From the IMG/VR virus record IMGVR_UViG_3300037502_001319, positions 1 through 32,554 of that record: a DNA stretch of 32,554 bases, one strand, 5' to 3'. Positions 7,832 to 15,843 of this stretch are shown here, one piece after another. The DNA comes from a virus. A program made the translations under genes and the position numbers. Below the pieces are notes generated by a model. It was given only the letters and a program-made list of their open reading frames with translations, was not told the origin of the DNA and ran no database searches. Numbering within the stretch: position 1 is the first letter of the stretch; every line of letters starts with the position of its first letter.

Positions 7832-8335
7832 TTAGTAGGTGCTTGGAGCAGGAACCTGAGCGCCCGAGTCCGTACGCTGCTGGTAGATCACCGTGATGGC
7901 GATCTGGCCCGAAGTCGGGTTACCCGTCGTGGCCGTGAACGTGGCTTGCACTGGCACATCCACCGTGCCAATGTTGTCCAGCGCAGCCACCTTGCCCGAG
8001 ATCGCCGTGTCCACCGTAGCCTGAGTTACACGGGCTACCGAAGTGCCGGTGTTGAACGAAGCCGCGTAAGCGTCAGCCGTCGTGGCGTTACCGATCTGCA
8101 CACCCACTTGGGACACCGAGTTGCCCGTGATGGCAACCAGCACTTCGGGGATGAAGTTCAGGATCTTGGACCCAGCAGGCAGGACGAAGAGCGTCTGCGC
8201 CGCGGCGCCGGAAGTCAGGGCCACGCCCGAGACGTTGACGTAAGCCGTGCGCGAGAGCGTCACGAGGCCCGTGTTGTCCACGGGGTAGCGCGAAGTGCCG
8301 GTACGGAGCGGCCCCGACATCGTGGAAAAGCCCAT
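7832..8335 (-). CDS. Virion structural protein (167 aa)
   Basis: The start MGFSTMSGPLRTGTSRYPVDNTGLVTLSRTA, then ALTSGAAAQTLFVLPAGSKIL and a Thr/Val-rich beta C-terminus, is a pattern seen in a conserved structural protein near the capsid genes of environmental phages. It has no membrane segment. The homing endonuclease gene separates it from the capsid gene, so it was probably the direct capsid-operon neighbour before that insertion. A head or fibre decoration role is inferred. Confidence 0.6.
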   Translation of the reverse strand: MGFSTMSGPLRTGTSRYPVDNTGLVTLSRTAYVNVSGVALTSGAAAQTLFVLPAGSKILNFIPEVLVAITGNSVSQVGVQIGNATTADAYAASFNTGTSVARVTQATVDTAISGKVAALDNIGTVDVPVQATFTATTGNPTSGQIAITVIYQQRTDSGAQVPAPSTY

Positions 8336-8440
8336 TTTGTATTCCTCAGTTGCGCCCGTCGTCTTGAGGAGAAGTCTGCCGAGTCAGTCGGCGGGCTGGG
8401 TTGATTTCTCGGATGGGCCGTTGTATCACACCAAGCCCGT

Positions 8441-9463
8441 TTACGCAAGTCCCGCCTTGCGACAAGCCACACACGCGCCTCTGGTGAAACGCGGGCTGAT
8501 ATGTCCGTGGGTACACGGTTGACCGGTGAAGTAATGTTTTTCTCCCTTGTCCTTTGCCTCCTGACGCGTGCGGGGCAGGTGCTTGAACTCTTCCGGGATC
8601 TCAACGGGCGCTGGCGGCTCTATGGGCGCGTCTGCGTAGCAGAACAGCCATCCGGTCAGTTTCCCCTTGGCAAGCGGCTTCTGGGTCTTCATGACCCGTA
8701 CAAGCATCTGATACGGCACGCCGAGCTCCTCACCAGCAAGCGCAGTCCCGGGAAAGTCTCGACGGGTACCGTCAGGCAGGATGGCGTAGACCGGGCGGCG
8801 CATCTTTTCCTTGGACTCTTCGGTGTGGCTCTTGCCGAGGAAGTTCTTGTTCCCCCTGACCCGCTGGCGGATGGCTTCTTTTTCTGCTTCAGAAAGTGTC
8901 CGCCCCGGCCGTCCAATTTGCGCTTGGCTAATCTTCCTACGCGTCTCTTCGCTACGTGTTTTGCCCAGCCAAAAAGGCTGTGGGTTAGCTAATTTGGATT
9001 GGCGAATACGCTCTTTTGTCTCATCCGAATGCGTTTTACCAAGTCTGGGATGATTGTTAGGGTCTTCGGCGTAGAAGGCTTTGAGCGTTGCAGATATAGC
9101 TTCTTTTTGCTCTTCTTTAATTGGAACCTGGTACTTTGGGTTGCTTGCACCAAACCGACCACGCATGGGTGCGTCAGGAGAACTGCCTGCGTTATAGCAG
9201 TACGGTTTACCAAAATGCTCAGTAAGCCAGCGCGCTTCTGCGTCCCAAAGTTTAGTCGCGTCCTCGATGACTTCTTGAATTTCAAATCTGAAGCAGGCTT
9301 CACCGTACTTATTCCACGAAGCCTGAAGGTGCTTACAGTGATGGCGGTTATTTTGTAGAAGTTTTACGTGATTGCGAAAGCGTTCGCGGGCATCAATCGT
9401 ACTTCCAACGTAGAACTTGTCGTTGACCGTGTTGCGGATTTTGTAAATGACCGGCTGCTTCAA
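8441..9463 (-). CDS. GIY-YIG homing endonuclease with NUMOD3 repeats and C-terminal zinc finger
   Basis: The N-terminal GIY-YIG nuclease domain is complete: VIYKI (Tyr7), FYVGST (Tyr18, Gly20), Arg28, His32, catalytic Glu76 and Asn91. It is followed by NUMOD3-type DNA-binding repeats (GKTHSDETKERIRQSK, GKTRSEETRRKISQAQ, GKSHTEESKEKM). The C-terminus has CTHGHISPRFTRGACVAC, a probable zinc finger. It should nick or cut DNA at a specific site, probably in related phages lacking the gene. The start is TTG at 9463 with GGAG six bases upstream. It lies between the capsid gene's terminator and the next structural gene, has its own promoter, and is less GC-rich than its neighbours. All this fits a mobile, free-standing homing gene. 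Confidence 0.92.
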   Translation of the reverse strand: MKQPVIYKIRNTVNDKFYVGSTIDARERFRNHVKLLQNNRHHCKHLQASWNKYGEACFRFEIQEVIEDATKLWDAEARWLTEHFGKPYCYNAGSSPDAPMRGRFGASNPKYQVPIKEEQKEAISATLKAFYAEDPNNHPRLGKTHSDETKERIRQSKLANPQPFWLGKTRSEETRRKISQAQIGRPGRTLSEAEKEAIRQRVRGNKNFLGKSHTEESKEKMRRPVYAILPDGTRRDFPGTALAGEELGVPYQMLVRVMKTQKPLAKGKLTGWLFCYADAPIEPPAPVEIPEEFKHLPRTRQEAKDKGEKHYFTGQPCTHGHISPRFTRGACVACRKAGLA

Positions 9464-9495
9464 GGAATTCTCCGATACAAACGCTAAGAACTTTA

Positions 9496-9524
9496 ATGTT
9501 AAGCTCGGCGCACGGAGGTGTCAA
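9496..9524 (-). promoter_or_regulatory. Sigma70-type promoter for the homing endonuclease gene
   Basis: On the minus strand there is a perfect -35 box TTGACA (9519-9524), exactly 17 bases, then TAACAT (9496-9501) as the -10 box (4 of 6 matches). It lies immediately after the capsid terminator and about 33 bases before the TTG start of the endonuclease gene. This suggests the homing gene is transcribed independently of the late capsid operon, possibly by host RNA polymerase early in infection. Confidence 0.65.
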
Positions 9525-9526
9525 GC

Positions 9527-9555
9527 AAAAATAAAAAAGCCCGCCGAAGCGGGCT
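9527..9555 (-). terminator. Rho-independent terminator after the capsid gene
   Basis: A 7-bp perfect stem, AGCCCGC/GCGGGCT (9538-9544 with 9549-9555), closes a four-base loop. On the minus strand it is followed by TTTTTTATTT. It begins 25 bases after the capsid stop codon. It should end or strongly attenuate the late packaging/capsid transcript before the homing endonuclease gene. Confidence 0.88.
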
Positions 9556-9579
9556 CTGATGCTGAATTCCTGTAGCCTA

Positions 9580-10488
9580 TTAGGCCCCTGGAGATCCAAA
9601 CATACCGAGGGGATCAGAACACCCAAACGAGTACCTTTCACGCGCCTTATAGCGGTTATTGCCCGTGTCAAAATCTGCGTCCATTGACGTAGACAAAGGT
9701 ACACGAACAAAGTGCTTCAGGCCGTTCGGAACGTCCGTACGAAGGAACCAGGCATTAGTGTCCCCGAGAAAATGGTTTACGGTATACCCTTCCGGGATCG
9801 AACCGTTGTTCTTCAGCGCGTTGATGTCGTTGTCGGTCGTACCAACACGGAGGCTGGTTTCCAACAGGCGGGTAGCCACGAACATCAGGGCCGGGGGCAC
9901 GATCAGCTTGCGGGGCTTGGCTGCAATCAGCAGGCCACGCTCGTCCGTCCAACCAGCGATCTGAATGACGGCGGCTTCCAGGGAAGTCTCGTTCAGGTCA
10001 GCGCCAGTCGTGGGACGGTTGCTGTTGGTGCCGCCCGAGACCAGCGGGTGAGCGGTCGAGAACAGAGGCTGACCATCGCCGTACGTGACAGCGCTGGAGA
10101 AGCCGTTGTTCAGGATCGCAGCCGCCTTGACCTGCTTGGTGTAGGCCATCGCACGGGCCAGGGCCTTGGTGTAACGGGCCGAGAGGCTGTCGTACAGGTT
10201 GTCTTCCATCGCCTCTTCGGTGATAGAGAAACCCATAGCGATGGTCTCGTGGTTGTAACGAGCCGTCCAGGCTTCCTGGGCGTTGTCGTAGCGGATCGCA
10301 GAACCTTCGTTCTTGACCGGCGCGGCGCTGAAACCGGAGAGCTTGGTCTCCTCTTCAAACGAACGTTCGGAGGTCTCCGTTTCGTAGATCTCCTTGTGCT
10401 CTTCGCCGTAGCGCTTGTACTCCATACCGAACAGTGCGTTCAGGCCCGGAAGGAGTTCCTTGAGTAGTTGGGCACGAGAAATTGCCAT
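9580..10488 (-). CDS. Major capsid protein (Mu gpT-like family)
   Basis: A 302-aa protein beginning MAISRAQLLKELLPGLNALF with KRYGEEHKEIYETETSERSFEEETK, then ETIAMGFSITEEAMEDNLYDS, QPLFSTAHPLVSGGTNSNRP and a C-terminal YKARERYSFGCSDP. This order matches the Mu gpT-like major head subunit family, which has the HK97-type fold. It lies just after the scaffold, head and decoration genes and before a strong terminator, the usual position for the most abundant late product. The ribosome-binding site AAGGAG precedes the ATG. Length is normal for the family. Confidence 0.85.
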   Translation of the reverse strand: MAISRAQLLKELLPGLNALFGMEYKRYGEEHKEIYETETSERSFEEETKLSGFSAAPVKNEGSAIRYDNAQEAWTARYNHETIAMGFSITEEAMEDNLYDSLSARYTKALARAMAYTKQVKAAAILNNGFSSAVTYGDGQPLFSTAHPLVSGGTNSNRPTTGADLNETSLEAAVIQIAGWTDERGLLIAAKPRKLIVPPALMFVATRLLETSLRVGTTDNDINALKNNGSIPEGYTVNHFLGDTNAWFLRTDVPNGLKHFVRVPLSTSMDADFDTGNNRYKARERYSFGCSDPLGMFGSPGA

Positions 10489-10504
10489 TTTAAGTTACTC
10501 CTTA

Positions 10505-11329
10505 TTAGGCGATGTTGTAACGATGAACACCAAAGTTCACCTTTACAAGGACTTCCGGCGTGACAACAATCGCCACCGAACCAGCAACAGCCGTGGTAGC
10601 AGCCGTCACAGTCAGGGTCGTGTTGCCGCTGGTGGTCACCGTAGACGCAGCCGTCAGGAACGAGCCGGTGTACTGGAGGCCATCGCCAATCGAGTTGAAC
10701 ACTTCCGTGCCAATCGGGAGGAACGTGCCAACCGGCAAGCCACTCACAACCAGCGAAGTCGTGCCCGTACCCGAGACGTAGGTGGCACCGAACGAGGACT
10801 GCGTGTCAGGCACAAGACCCAGCACGCGGAAGCCCGCCGTCGTAGCACCAGCCGCCGTGGCCGCGATCACGCCGTTACGCGAGTTACCCGTCGAGGTCAG
10901 ACCCACCACGCTGGAGTTACCCACCATGTTGGAGCCGACGTTGATGGAGTTCGCAGACGAGATCACCAGCGAACCTGCGCTCGCCGTCACAGCCGTCTTC
11001 AGCACCACATCCGGATCGTCCGCGACATAAGCGACTGCATCACCGGTCAGCGTCGAGGCGGGCCAGTACTGCGAGAAGCGCTTCTGCTTGGTCACCGGGT
11101 CGGTGTACGAGCAGCCGAGGAAGAAACCAACAATGGTGTTGGTCGAGTTGACCGGCAGCGACGGCAGCACAATCGAGCCGTTCGTCAGCGTAACCGGGTC
11201 GCCAAAGAAAATGCTGGTGTTGTACGCATAGTTAATGCGGTACATACGGGTGGAACCCGCAAACACCTGCCCACCGATCAGATTGACCGGCTGATACCCG
11301 TAAGGGGCGTCTACCGTTGGGTAAGCCAT
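10505..11329 (-). CDS. Probable capsid decoration/stabilisation protein (274 aa)
   Basis: The start MAYPTVDAPYGYQPVNLIGG, then QVFAGSTRMYRINYAYNTSIFFGDPVTL, is typical of a conserved head protein next to gpT-like capsid genes in environmental phages. The rest is Thr/Ser/Val-rich beta sequence, including a low-complexity stretch (TAASTVTTSGNTTLTVTAAT). It has no catalytic motif and lies directly upstream of the major capsid gene in the operon. A cement or decoration role is the most likely reading, based on position and composition. Confidence 0.65.
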   Translation of the reverse strand: MAYPTVDAPYGYQPVNLIGGQVFAGSTRMYRINYAYNTSIFFGDPVTLTNGSIVLPSLPVNSTNTIVGFFLGCSYTDPVTKQKRFSQYWPASTLTGDAVAYVADDPDVVLKTAVTASAGSLVISSANSINVGSNMVGNSSVVGLTSTGNSRNGVIAATAAGATTAGFRVLGLVPDTQSSFGATYVSGTGTTSLVVSGLPVGTFLPIGTEVFNSIGDGLQYTGSFLTAASTVTTSGNTTLTVTAATTAVAGSVAIVVTPEVLVKVNFGVHRYNIA

Positions 11330-11332
11330 TTG

Positions 11333-11797
11333 TTACTCCGAAGTTGAACCGCGTCCGAACTTCACCTGGGATTGACGCTCACGGAAGAGCGGCATCCGGG
11401 GGTCATTCTCGCGCATGAATGAATTGTCCACCGATTCCATCTGGCCTTCGGCCTGACGGCGGTAGAACTCGTTGCGTTGGTCCGCAAATTCTTGAGGAAT
11501 CTTGCACAGCATCAGACCACCAACTTGGATGGTATCTGCGAACCGACCCTTGATCTCAGAGCCAAAGACTTGCACTTCCGGGTGATCCGAAGCCTTGACA
11601 GGCTCGTACCCTTCGCGCAGCTTGGACGAGATGTTGCTCGGGTCGTCAGTGCCAAGCGTGCTGAGACGAATCCACCGATACACGTAGCCCGGCTCCGGAT
11701 TCGGATCGGGCAGCAGCGACGGGGGCATCCACTTCTTCGGCCTTTCGGCCTTGGCGCGAGAGTCGAACTCACGGGGGACACGGGTATTCTCAGCCAT
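11333..11797 (-). CDS. Conserved head-region protein (154 aa)
   Basis: A soluble protein with a Pro/Arg-rich N-terminus, then GYVYRWIRLSTLGTDDPSNIS, SKLREGYEPVKASDHPEV, GGLMLCKIPQEFADQRNEFY and a Gln/Arg-rich C-terminus. Proteins with this YRWIR...REGYEPV...GLMLCK signature commonly sit between the scaffold and the capsid gene in such phages. Its start overlaps the scaffold stop by 8 bases. It may be a capsid assembly or minor head protein. No enzymatic motif is visible. Confidence 0.6.
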   Translation of the reverse strand: MAENTRVPREFDSRAKAERPKKWMPPSLLPDPNPEPGYVYRWIRLSTLGTDDPSNISSKLREGYEPVKASDHPEVQVFGSEIKGRFADTIQVGGLMLCKIPQEFADQRNEFYRRQAEGQMESVDNSFMRENDPRMPLFRERQSQVKFGRGSTSE

Positions 11798-12719
11798 TTG
11801 ACTTCCTCATTTCTTCTGCCACGGAGCGGGCGTAGACTTCCAGGGGAACCCCAAGCCGCTTGGCAAGGTTCACTTGAGATTGCGTCAGCACGATTTTCTT
11901 GGGCGCTGTGCTGCGAGTTGCGGGGGCGACCACCGTTGACTTCTTGGCAGGTTTCTCAGAGGGGAACGCATCTGGGAACATCTGTCGCATTTCCGAGTTG
12001 ATTTGCTCGTAATACTCGTCGCTGGAGGGGCTTACACCTTTCTCAACAAGCTCGTTGTGGACCTCAAGGGCTACCGCAGTCATCCGACGATTTGACCCAA
12101 ACCACGGATTGGCTTTCTGCCACGCAAGTGCTTGGGGGTCGGCCTGCGGTGCCGCTGGAGCGGGTTGTACCACAGGTTCTTCGGGTTTTGCAACAGGCGG
12201 TTTGAAGTTATTCACCCGCTCGGCTTTGATCTTGGCAGCGGTGAGCTTTTCCTGGGCGGCGATGAACGCCTCAGTATCACCCGCCTCGTGCGCGGCTTTG
12301 AGTTCGCGCTTGGCCTCTTCGACCTCGCTGGCGACGACTTTCTTGGCCTGCTCAAGGAGTGCTTCCTGTCCCTTACCCAGACTGCCTTGGAGTTTCTTGT
12401 TCTCCTCGATCAAAGACTGAGTAAGGCGTAGGGCTTCTTCGCGCTCACGGATGGCCGCTTCTTTGGCACGGCGCTCCTCGTGATATCCCTTGGAGAAGTG
12501 CTGGATGCGCTTCTTGACGCTTTCGGAATACTGCGCCAGTTCGTCATCCGTCACCTCCGCAGGAGGCTCCTTCATCGGCGGACGGCCACGGTCCTCCGGA
12601 GGCGTATCGTCTACGACTTCGATCTCGGGCTTGTCTTCGCCCTCGACCTCAAACTCGACCTTGTCATCGACGGACTTTTCCTTTTCAGCCTCGTCAGGGA
12701 ACTTGAATGTATCAGCCAT
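11790..12719 (-). CDS. Capsid scaffolding protein
   Basis: A highly charged 309-aa protein. The N-terminal third is acidic (residues 1-60), and residues about 80-180 form a long coiled coil (RIQHFSKGYHEERRAKEAAI, then LTQSLIEENKKLQGSLGKGQEALLEQ). A Pro/Ala linker follows, and the basic C-terminal helix (QVNLAKRLGVPLEVYARSVAEEM) is the usual capsid-binding part. Low aromatic content, charge pattern and its place between portal and capsid genes match internal scaffolds, which guide procapsid assembly and then leave. No protease is visible nearby. Confidence 0.78.
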   Translation of the reverse strand: MADTFKFPDEAEKEKSVDDKVEFEVEGEDKPEIEVVDDTPPEDRGRPPMKEPPAEVTDDELAQYSESVKKRIQHFSKGYHEERRAKEAAIREREEALRLTQSLIEENKKLQGSLGKGQEALLEQAKKVVASEVEEAKRELKAAHEAGDTEAFIAAQEKLTAAKIKAERVNNFKPPVAKPEEPVVQPAPAAPQADPQALAWQKANPWFGSNRRMTAVALEVHNELVEKGVSPSSDEYYEQINSEMRQMFPDAFPSEKPAKKSTVVAPATRSTAPKKIVLTQSQVNLAKRLGVPLEVYARSVAEEMRKSNG

Positions 12720-12728
12720 TGTTACTCC

Positions 12729-13127
12729 TTAAACCCTCTTAATCCCACGCGGATCCTGCACGACTGCCTCAACGCTATCATCATTGATGATACGGAATTC
12801 CTGCCCGTGGATCTTCATTCGCGTACCCGTATTGGGGCGGACCAACACGAAGTCACCCACCTTGCAGGACGGACCAGAGGGAAACCGCAGGGGATCGCGG
12901 TAAGCGTCGGGGCCCATCTTCATGACGAACAGCACCGGGGAGAGAAGCTCCTCGTAGTTCATCGTCTGACCGGCCTTCACCAGCCCGCTTTCGTACTCCT
13001 CTTCCGCACGCGGCACAGCGCACAGGAGGTGGTAAGTCACAGGATCTGGCACCTGTCGGGCCTTCTCTGCATCCGTTGCCGGAAGTTCAGACACGCCACT
13101 GTCCGTGGCAATAAGTAGATCGCTCAT
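12729..13127 (-). CDS. GroES-fold co-chaperonin-like protein (132 aa)
   Basis: The C-terminal half reads FPSGPSCKVGDFVLVRPNTG, then TRMKIHGQEFRIINDDSVEAVVQDPRGI. This is the beta-barrel pattern of phage GroES-like proteins (KxGDFVLV, GTRxKIHGxEFRxINDDxVxAVV). Such proteins (compare T4 gp31) replace the host co-chaperonin so that the capsid protein fits into GroEL. ATG at 13127 with a GAAGGAAAG site is the sensible start. A much longer upstream frame overlaps the preceding gene and is not used. A position among capsid genes supports the role. The mobile loop is not obvious, so GroEL binding is inferred. Confidence 0.65.
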   Translation of the reverse strand: MSDLLIATDSGVSELPATDAEKARQVPDPVTYHLLCAVPRAEEEYESGLVKAGQTMNYEELLSPVLFVMKMGPDAYRDPLRFPSGPSCKVGDFVLVRPNTGTRMKIHGQEFRIINDDSVEAVVQDPRGIKRV

Positions 13128-13142
13128 CAACTTTCCTTCGCA

Positions 13143-13164
13143 GGGGGTGGAATGGGGCACCCCC
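13143..13164 (-). other. Leader hairpin upstream of the GroES-like gene
   Basis: Inverted arms GGGGGTG (13143-13149) and CACCCCC (13158-13164) form a 7-bp stem with an 8-base loop between the 62-aa gene and the GroES-like gene. No T tract follows on the minus strand, so this is more likely an mRNA stability or processing element than a terminator. Confidence 0.45.
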
Positions 13165-13176
13165 GAAACCCCTTCG

Positions 13177-13365
13177 TCAATCTTCTTCGGAGAGCTTCTG
13201 CTGCAAGTCAACGATGTGGTTGAAGGCAAAAGACAGTCCCCGAATTTCTCCGCACAGGTTTCGGTATTCGTCAAAGTCCTTTGCCGCACCTGACACAACT
13301 GTTTGCGCAAGAACATCGCGGCGCTCTTCGATCTCTTTCAAGACCCGATCAAATATCGTTGCCAT
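13177..13365 (-). CDS. Small helical protein (62 aa)
   Basis: The product has IEERRDVLAQTVVSGAAKDF and EYRNLCGEIRGLSFAFNHIVD. The AKDFxEYRxLCGxIRGL pattern is shared by a tiny protein found next to portal genes in many environmental phages. It is almost entirely alpha-helical and acidic at the end. ATG at 13365 lies just below the portal stop (13369-13371). It may assist assembly, but the function is unknown. Confidence 0.6.
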   Translation of the reverse strand: MATIFDRVLKEIEERRDVLAQTVVSGAAKDFDEYRNLCGEIRGLSFAFNHIVDLQQKLSEED

Positions 13366-13368
13366 CGG

Positions 13369-15834
13369 TCATTCCTTGGGTTGGGCCTGTGCTTGCTTCG
13401 CCGCTCGGGCTTCCGCCTGCTGACGCAGCTTCATGCGGTGCGTCTGTTCCTTCTGGGTCATGTCCTGACGGGCGCGTGCTTGTTTGATTGCGAGATCCTG
13501 CTGCGCCCTGGCGAGACCGATCCGGGGGTCTTCCCCCTGCTTCCTCTGCGCTTCCAACGCGAGGCGTGCCTGCTCGATCTGCAACTTGCCCTGCGCGATC
13601 TGGAAGTCCCTCACGCTGTCCGCTTCCTTGCGTTTCAACTCCTCGGCCTTGAGTTGCAACTCCGCCTGAGCCATCTGAAGCTCGGGGTTTTGCGCCTGCT
13701 GTTGAGCCTGCTGCTGGGCGAACATGGCTTGGTTCTGCACCATCGTGCGCTGGGCAGCGGCGGCAATCAGCGGGGCCAGGGCCTTCTCATCTTCCGGTGC
13801 GATGGGAGCGTTGTTCTCCTCGTCGAGGGCCGGGAGCGGCACGCCAAGCTGCATCTCCACCTGGGCCCGGTAAGCGAACGCTGCGTGCTCTGCCATGTGC
13901 GCCATGAGCGCAGCCATCATCTGCTGAGCCATCGGGTTCTGCCCCAGCGTCGCAGCGATGTTGGGGTCCTGCATGAACGCTTGGTGCGTCATCATGTGGG
14001 CTTGGTGGTCCTGATAGGCAAACGCCTTGATCGGCTGCATGCGCAGCACCGCCATGTTCTCCGTCACCGGGTCGCGGGGCTTCTGGTCGTCCTCCACGGG
14101 CACGAGCTTGTCGGCGTTCTTGATCCCCAGCACCTCCAGCATCTGACGATGCAGTTGCGGCAGGTCGTAGATCTGCGGAGCGCCCTGGGCCAGTTGCAGC
14201 GCCGCTTGGTACTGCATGATCCGCTGCGCCATCGTGGCAGCGTTGGGATCGCTGACGGGGATGACCTCCACGAGGTCATAGTCAGACTGCTTGACGCCTG
14301 GGTTGCCGCCCTCGGGGGTGTACGAGTAGAACTTGGGCGTGAAGTCCCGAATGATGGCCTTCAGGAGCTTGAACTCCATCCGCAGGCTGGCGTGTACACG
14401 TGCCTGCACCGCCGACATCGTCTTCAACTGCCGCTCAAGGATCGCCAGCGTGGTCCCCACGGGCGCCTGGGCGCTCATGTCTGAGACCTTCAGGTCTGCG
14501 ATGGCAGCAAGCCGCCTGCCCTCCTCCGTGATGCGCTCCAGAAGCGCCGCAAGGACCTGTGAGGGCTCCTTGTACGGCAGGGGCATGATGTTGTCCCGCA
14601 CCGAGCCGCTGGGAATGTCTACGTCTCTGAACTCACCCGGAGCGATGGGGGTGTCGTCGCCCTTGATACGCAGGCCTCTGGACTTCAAGCCACCGGGCAG
14701 GTTGCTCAGCGTGCCCGCATCGACCAGTTGGCGAATGATCGAGGTTCCTGCGCGGGCGTAGCCACCGATGAGGTGGATGTACCCAAGACCATAGGCGCCG
14801 AAGCCGGGGATGTACGTGTACTGGACGAAGTGCTGCCGCTTGAGTCGCTTCTTGTCGTCCTCGTTCCAGTTCCTGCGCACCGCCAGGACTTTGTTCGTCC
14901 CACGGTCAATCGTGATGACGTACGGCAGCGCAACGCCGTCCTCGTCTTCGCCCAGATCCCAGTCAGCGTGCACCTCGTAGAGGTGGTACCGGTCATCGTC
15001 GGTCAGCGAGTACCCCTGATCTTCCGCCTTTTTCTTCTCGATGTCGGAGTAAAACCGCGTGGGCTCACCCAAGTCAACGTCCAAATAGAACCCGGAGACT
15101 TGCAGTTTCTTGATCTCGTTCTTCGTCTTCCTCATGACATGCGTCACACGCTCCGCCGTGTACACGTTGGACGCACCGTAGGGAATGATCAGGTCTTCAG
15201 CCGGGACGAACGGAGCAGCGGGCATGTCCGTGCTCGGGTCCGGGTAGAGCTTCTTGAACGCAGCGCCGATGAGGCCAAGAGAGAACAGCAGCCGCTCATG
15301 CTCAGAGCGGTAGTCGATCATCTTCTCGGTGAGCCACAGGTTCATGTCATCCCGAACACGGTCTGCGGCCTCTTCCTTGTAGCGGTCGATGGCGCCCATG
15401 ATCTGCGTCTTGACCGGACCCTGGGCAGGGAAGGTCTCCGTGATCATCTCGGACTGGAACCGCACTGCCGCCTCCGTCAGGAGGGGCGAGAACACCCCGC
15501 AGGCACCGGACCAGGGCTCCGTACGCTCTTCGTACTTCATCCCCAGGACTTCCAGCCCCTTGACGTACATCTCCACCCAGTCTTTGCGGGATGTGATGTC
15601 CGCGTCGATCAGGCTCATCAACTCGGAGCCGAGCGTCTCCAGCACATCCGGGTCGAGGGTCTCGGCTAGGTTGGCACCGAACTCATCGGCAGTTTCGCCC
15701 TCGGGCTCCAGCTCAATTTCCACACCGTCGATACCAACGGTAACCCCTTCGGGGTTTTCAATTTCGATTTCAATTGCCGGTTCCTCGGTGAGGAGCGCGG
15801 GGTCGAGAGGCGTGAGTGCAGGAGAAATTGCCAT
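13369..15834 (-). CDS. Portal protein
   Basis: An 821-aa protein, in the size class of P22-like portals. After an acidic N-terminus (about 1-60) the core begins near SRKDWVEMYVKGLEVLGMKY and WSGACGVFSPLLTEAAVRFQ. It continues with wing and stem regions (GYIHLIGGYARAGTSIIRQL, LLERITEEGRRLAAIADLKV) and ends in a long Gln/Ala-rich helical C-terminus (QAMFAQQQAQQQAQNPELQM), reminiscent of the P22 portal barrel. It forms the dodecameric vertex through which terminase pumps DNA. It sits between terminase and scaffold genes, and AAGGAA precedes the ATG. Confidence 0.9.
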   Translation of the reverse strand: MAISPALTPLDPALLTEEPAIEIEIENPEGVTVGIDGVEIELEPEGETADEFGANLAETLDPDVLETLGSELMSLIDADITSRKDWVEMYVKGLEVLGMKYEERTEPWSGACGVFSPLLTEAAVRFQSEMITETFPAQGPVKTQIMGAIDRYKEEAADRVRDDMNLWLTEKMIDYRSEHERLLFSLGLIGAAFKKLYPDPSTDMPAAPFVPAEDLIIPYGASNVYTAERVTHVMRKTKNEIKKLQVSGFYLDVDLGEPTRFYSDIEKKKAEDQGYSLTDDDRYHLYEVHADWDLGEDEDGVALPYVITIDRGTNKVLAVRRNWNEDDKKRLKRQHFVQYTYIPGFGAYGLGYIHLIGGYARAGTSIIRQLVDAGTLSNLPGGLKSRGLRIKGDDTPIAPGEFRDVDIPSGSVRDNIMPLPYKEPSQVLAALLERITEEGRRLAAIADLKVSDMSAQAPVGTTLAILERQLKTMSAVQARVHASLRMEFKLLKAIIRDFTPKFYSYTPEGGNPGVKQSDYDLVEVIPVSDPNAATMAQRIMQYQAALQLAQGAPQIYDLPQLHRQMLEVLGIKNADKLVPVEDDQKPRDPVTENMAVLRMQPIKAFAYQDHQAHMMTHQAFMQDPNIAATLGQNPMAQQMMAALMAHMAEHAAFAYRAQVEMQLGVPLPALDEENNAPIAPEDEKALAPLIAAAAQRTMVQNQAMFAQQQAQQQAQNPELQMAQAELQLKAEELKRKEADSVRDFQIAQGKLQIEQARLALEAQRKQGEDPRIGLARAQQDLAIKQARARQDMTQKEQTHRMKLRQQAEARAAKQAQAQPKE

Positions 15835-15843
15835 GTTGGTTCC

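Noticed and set aside
13128-13316. Upstream extension of the GroES-like gene
   Set aside because: It overlaps the 62-aa gene almost completely and is Cys/Ser-rich nonsense. ATG at 13127 has a good site.
13303-14484. 393-codon plus-strand frame opposite the portal gene
   Set aside because: Arg/Leu/His-rich shadow sequence of the GC-rich portal gene. It has no ribosome-binding site or domain.
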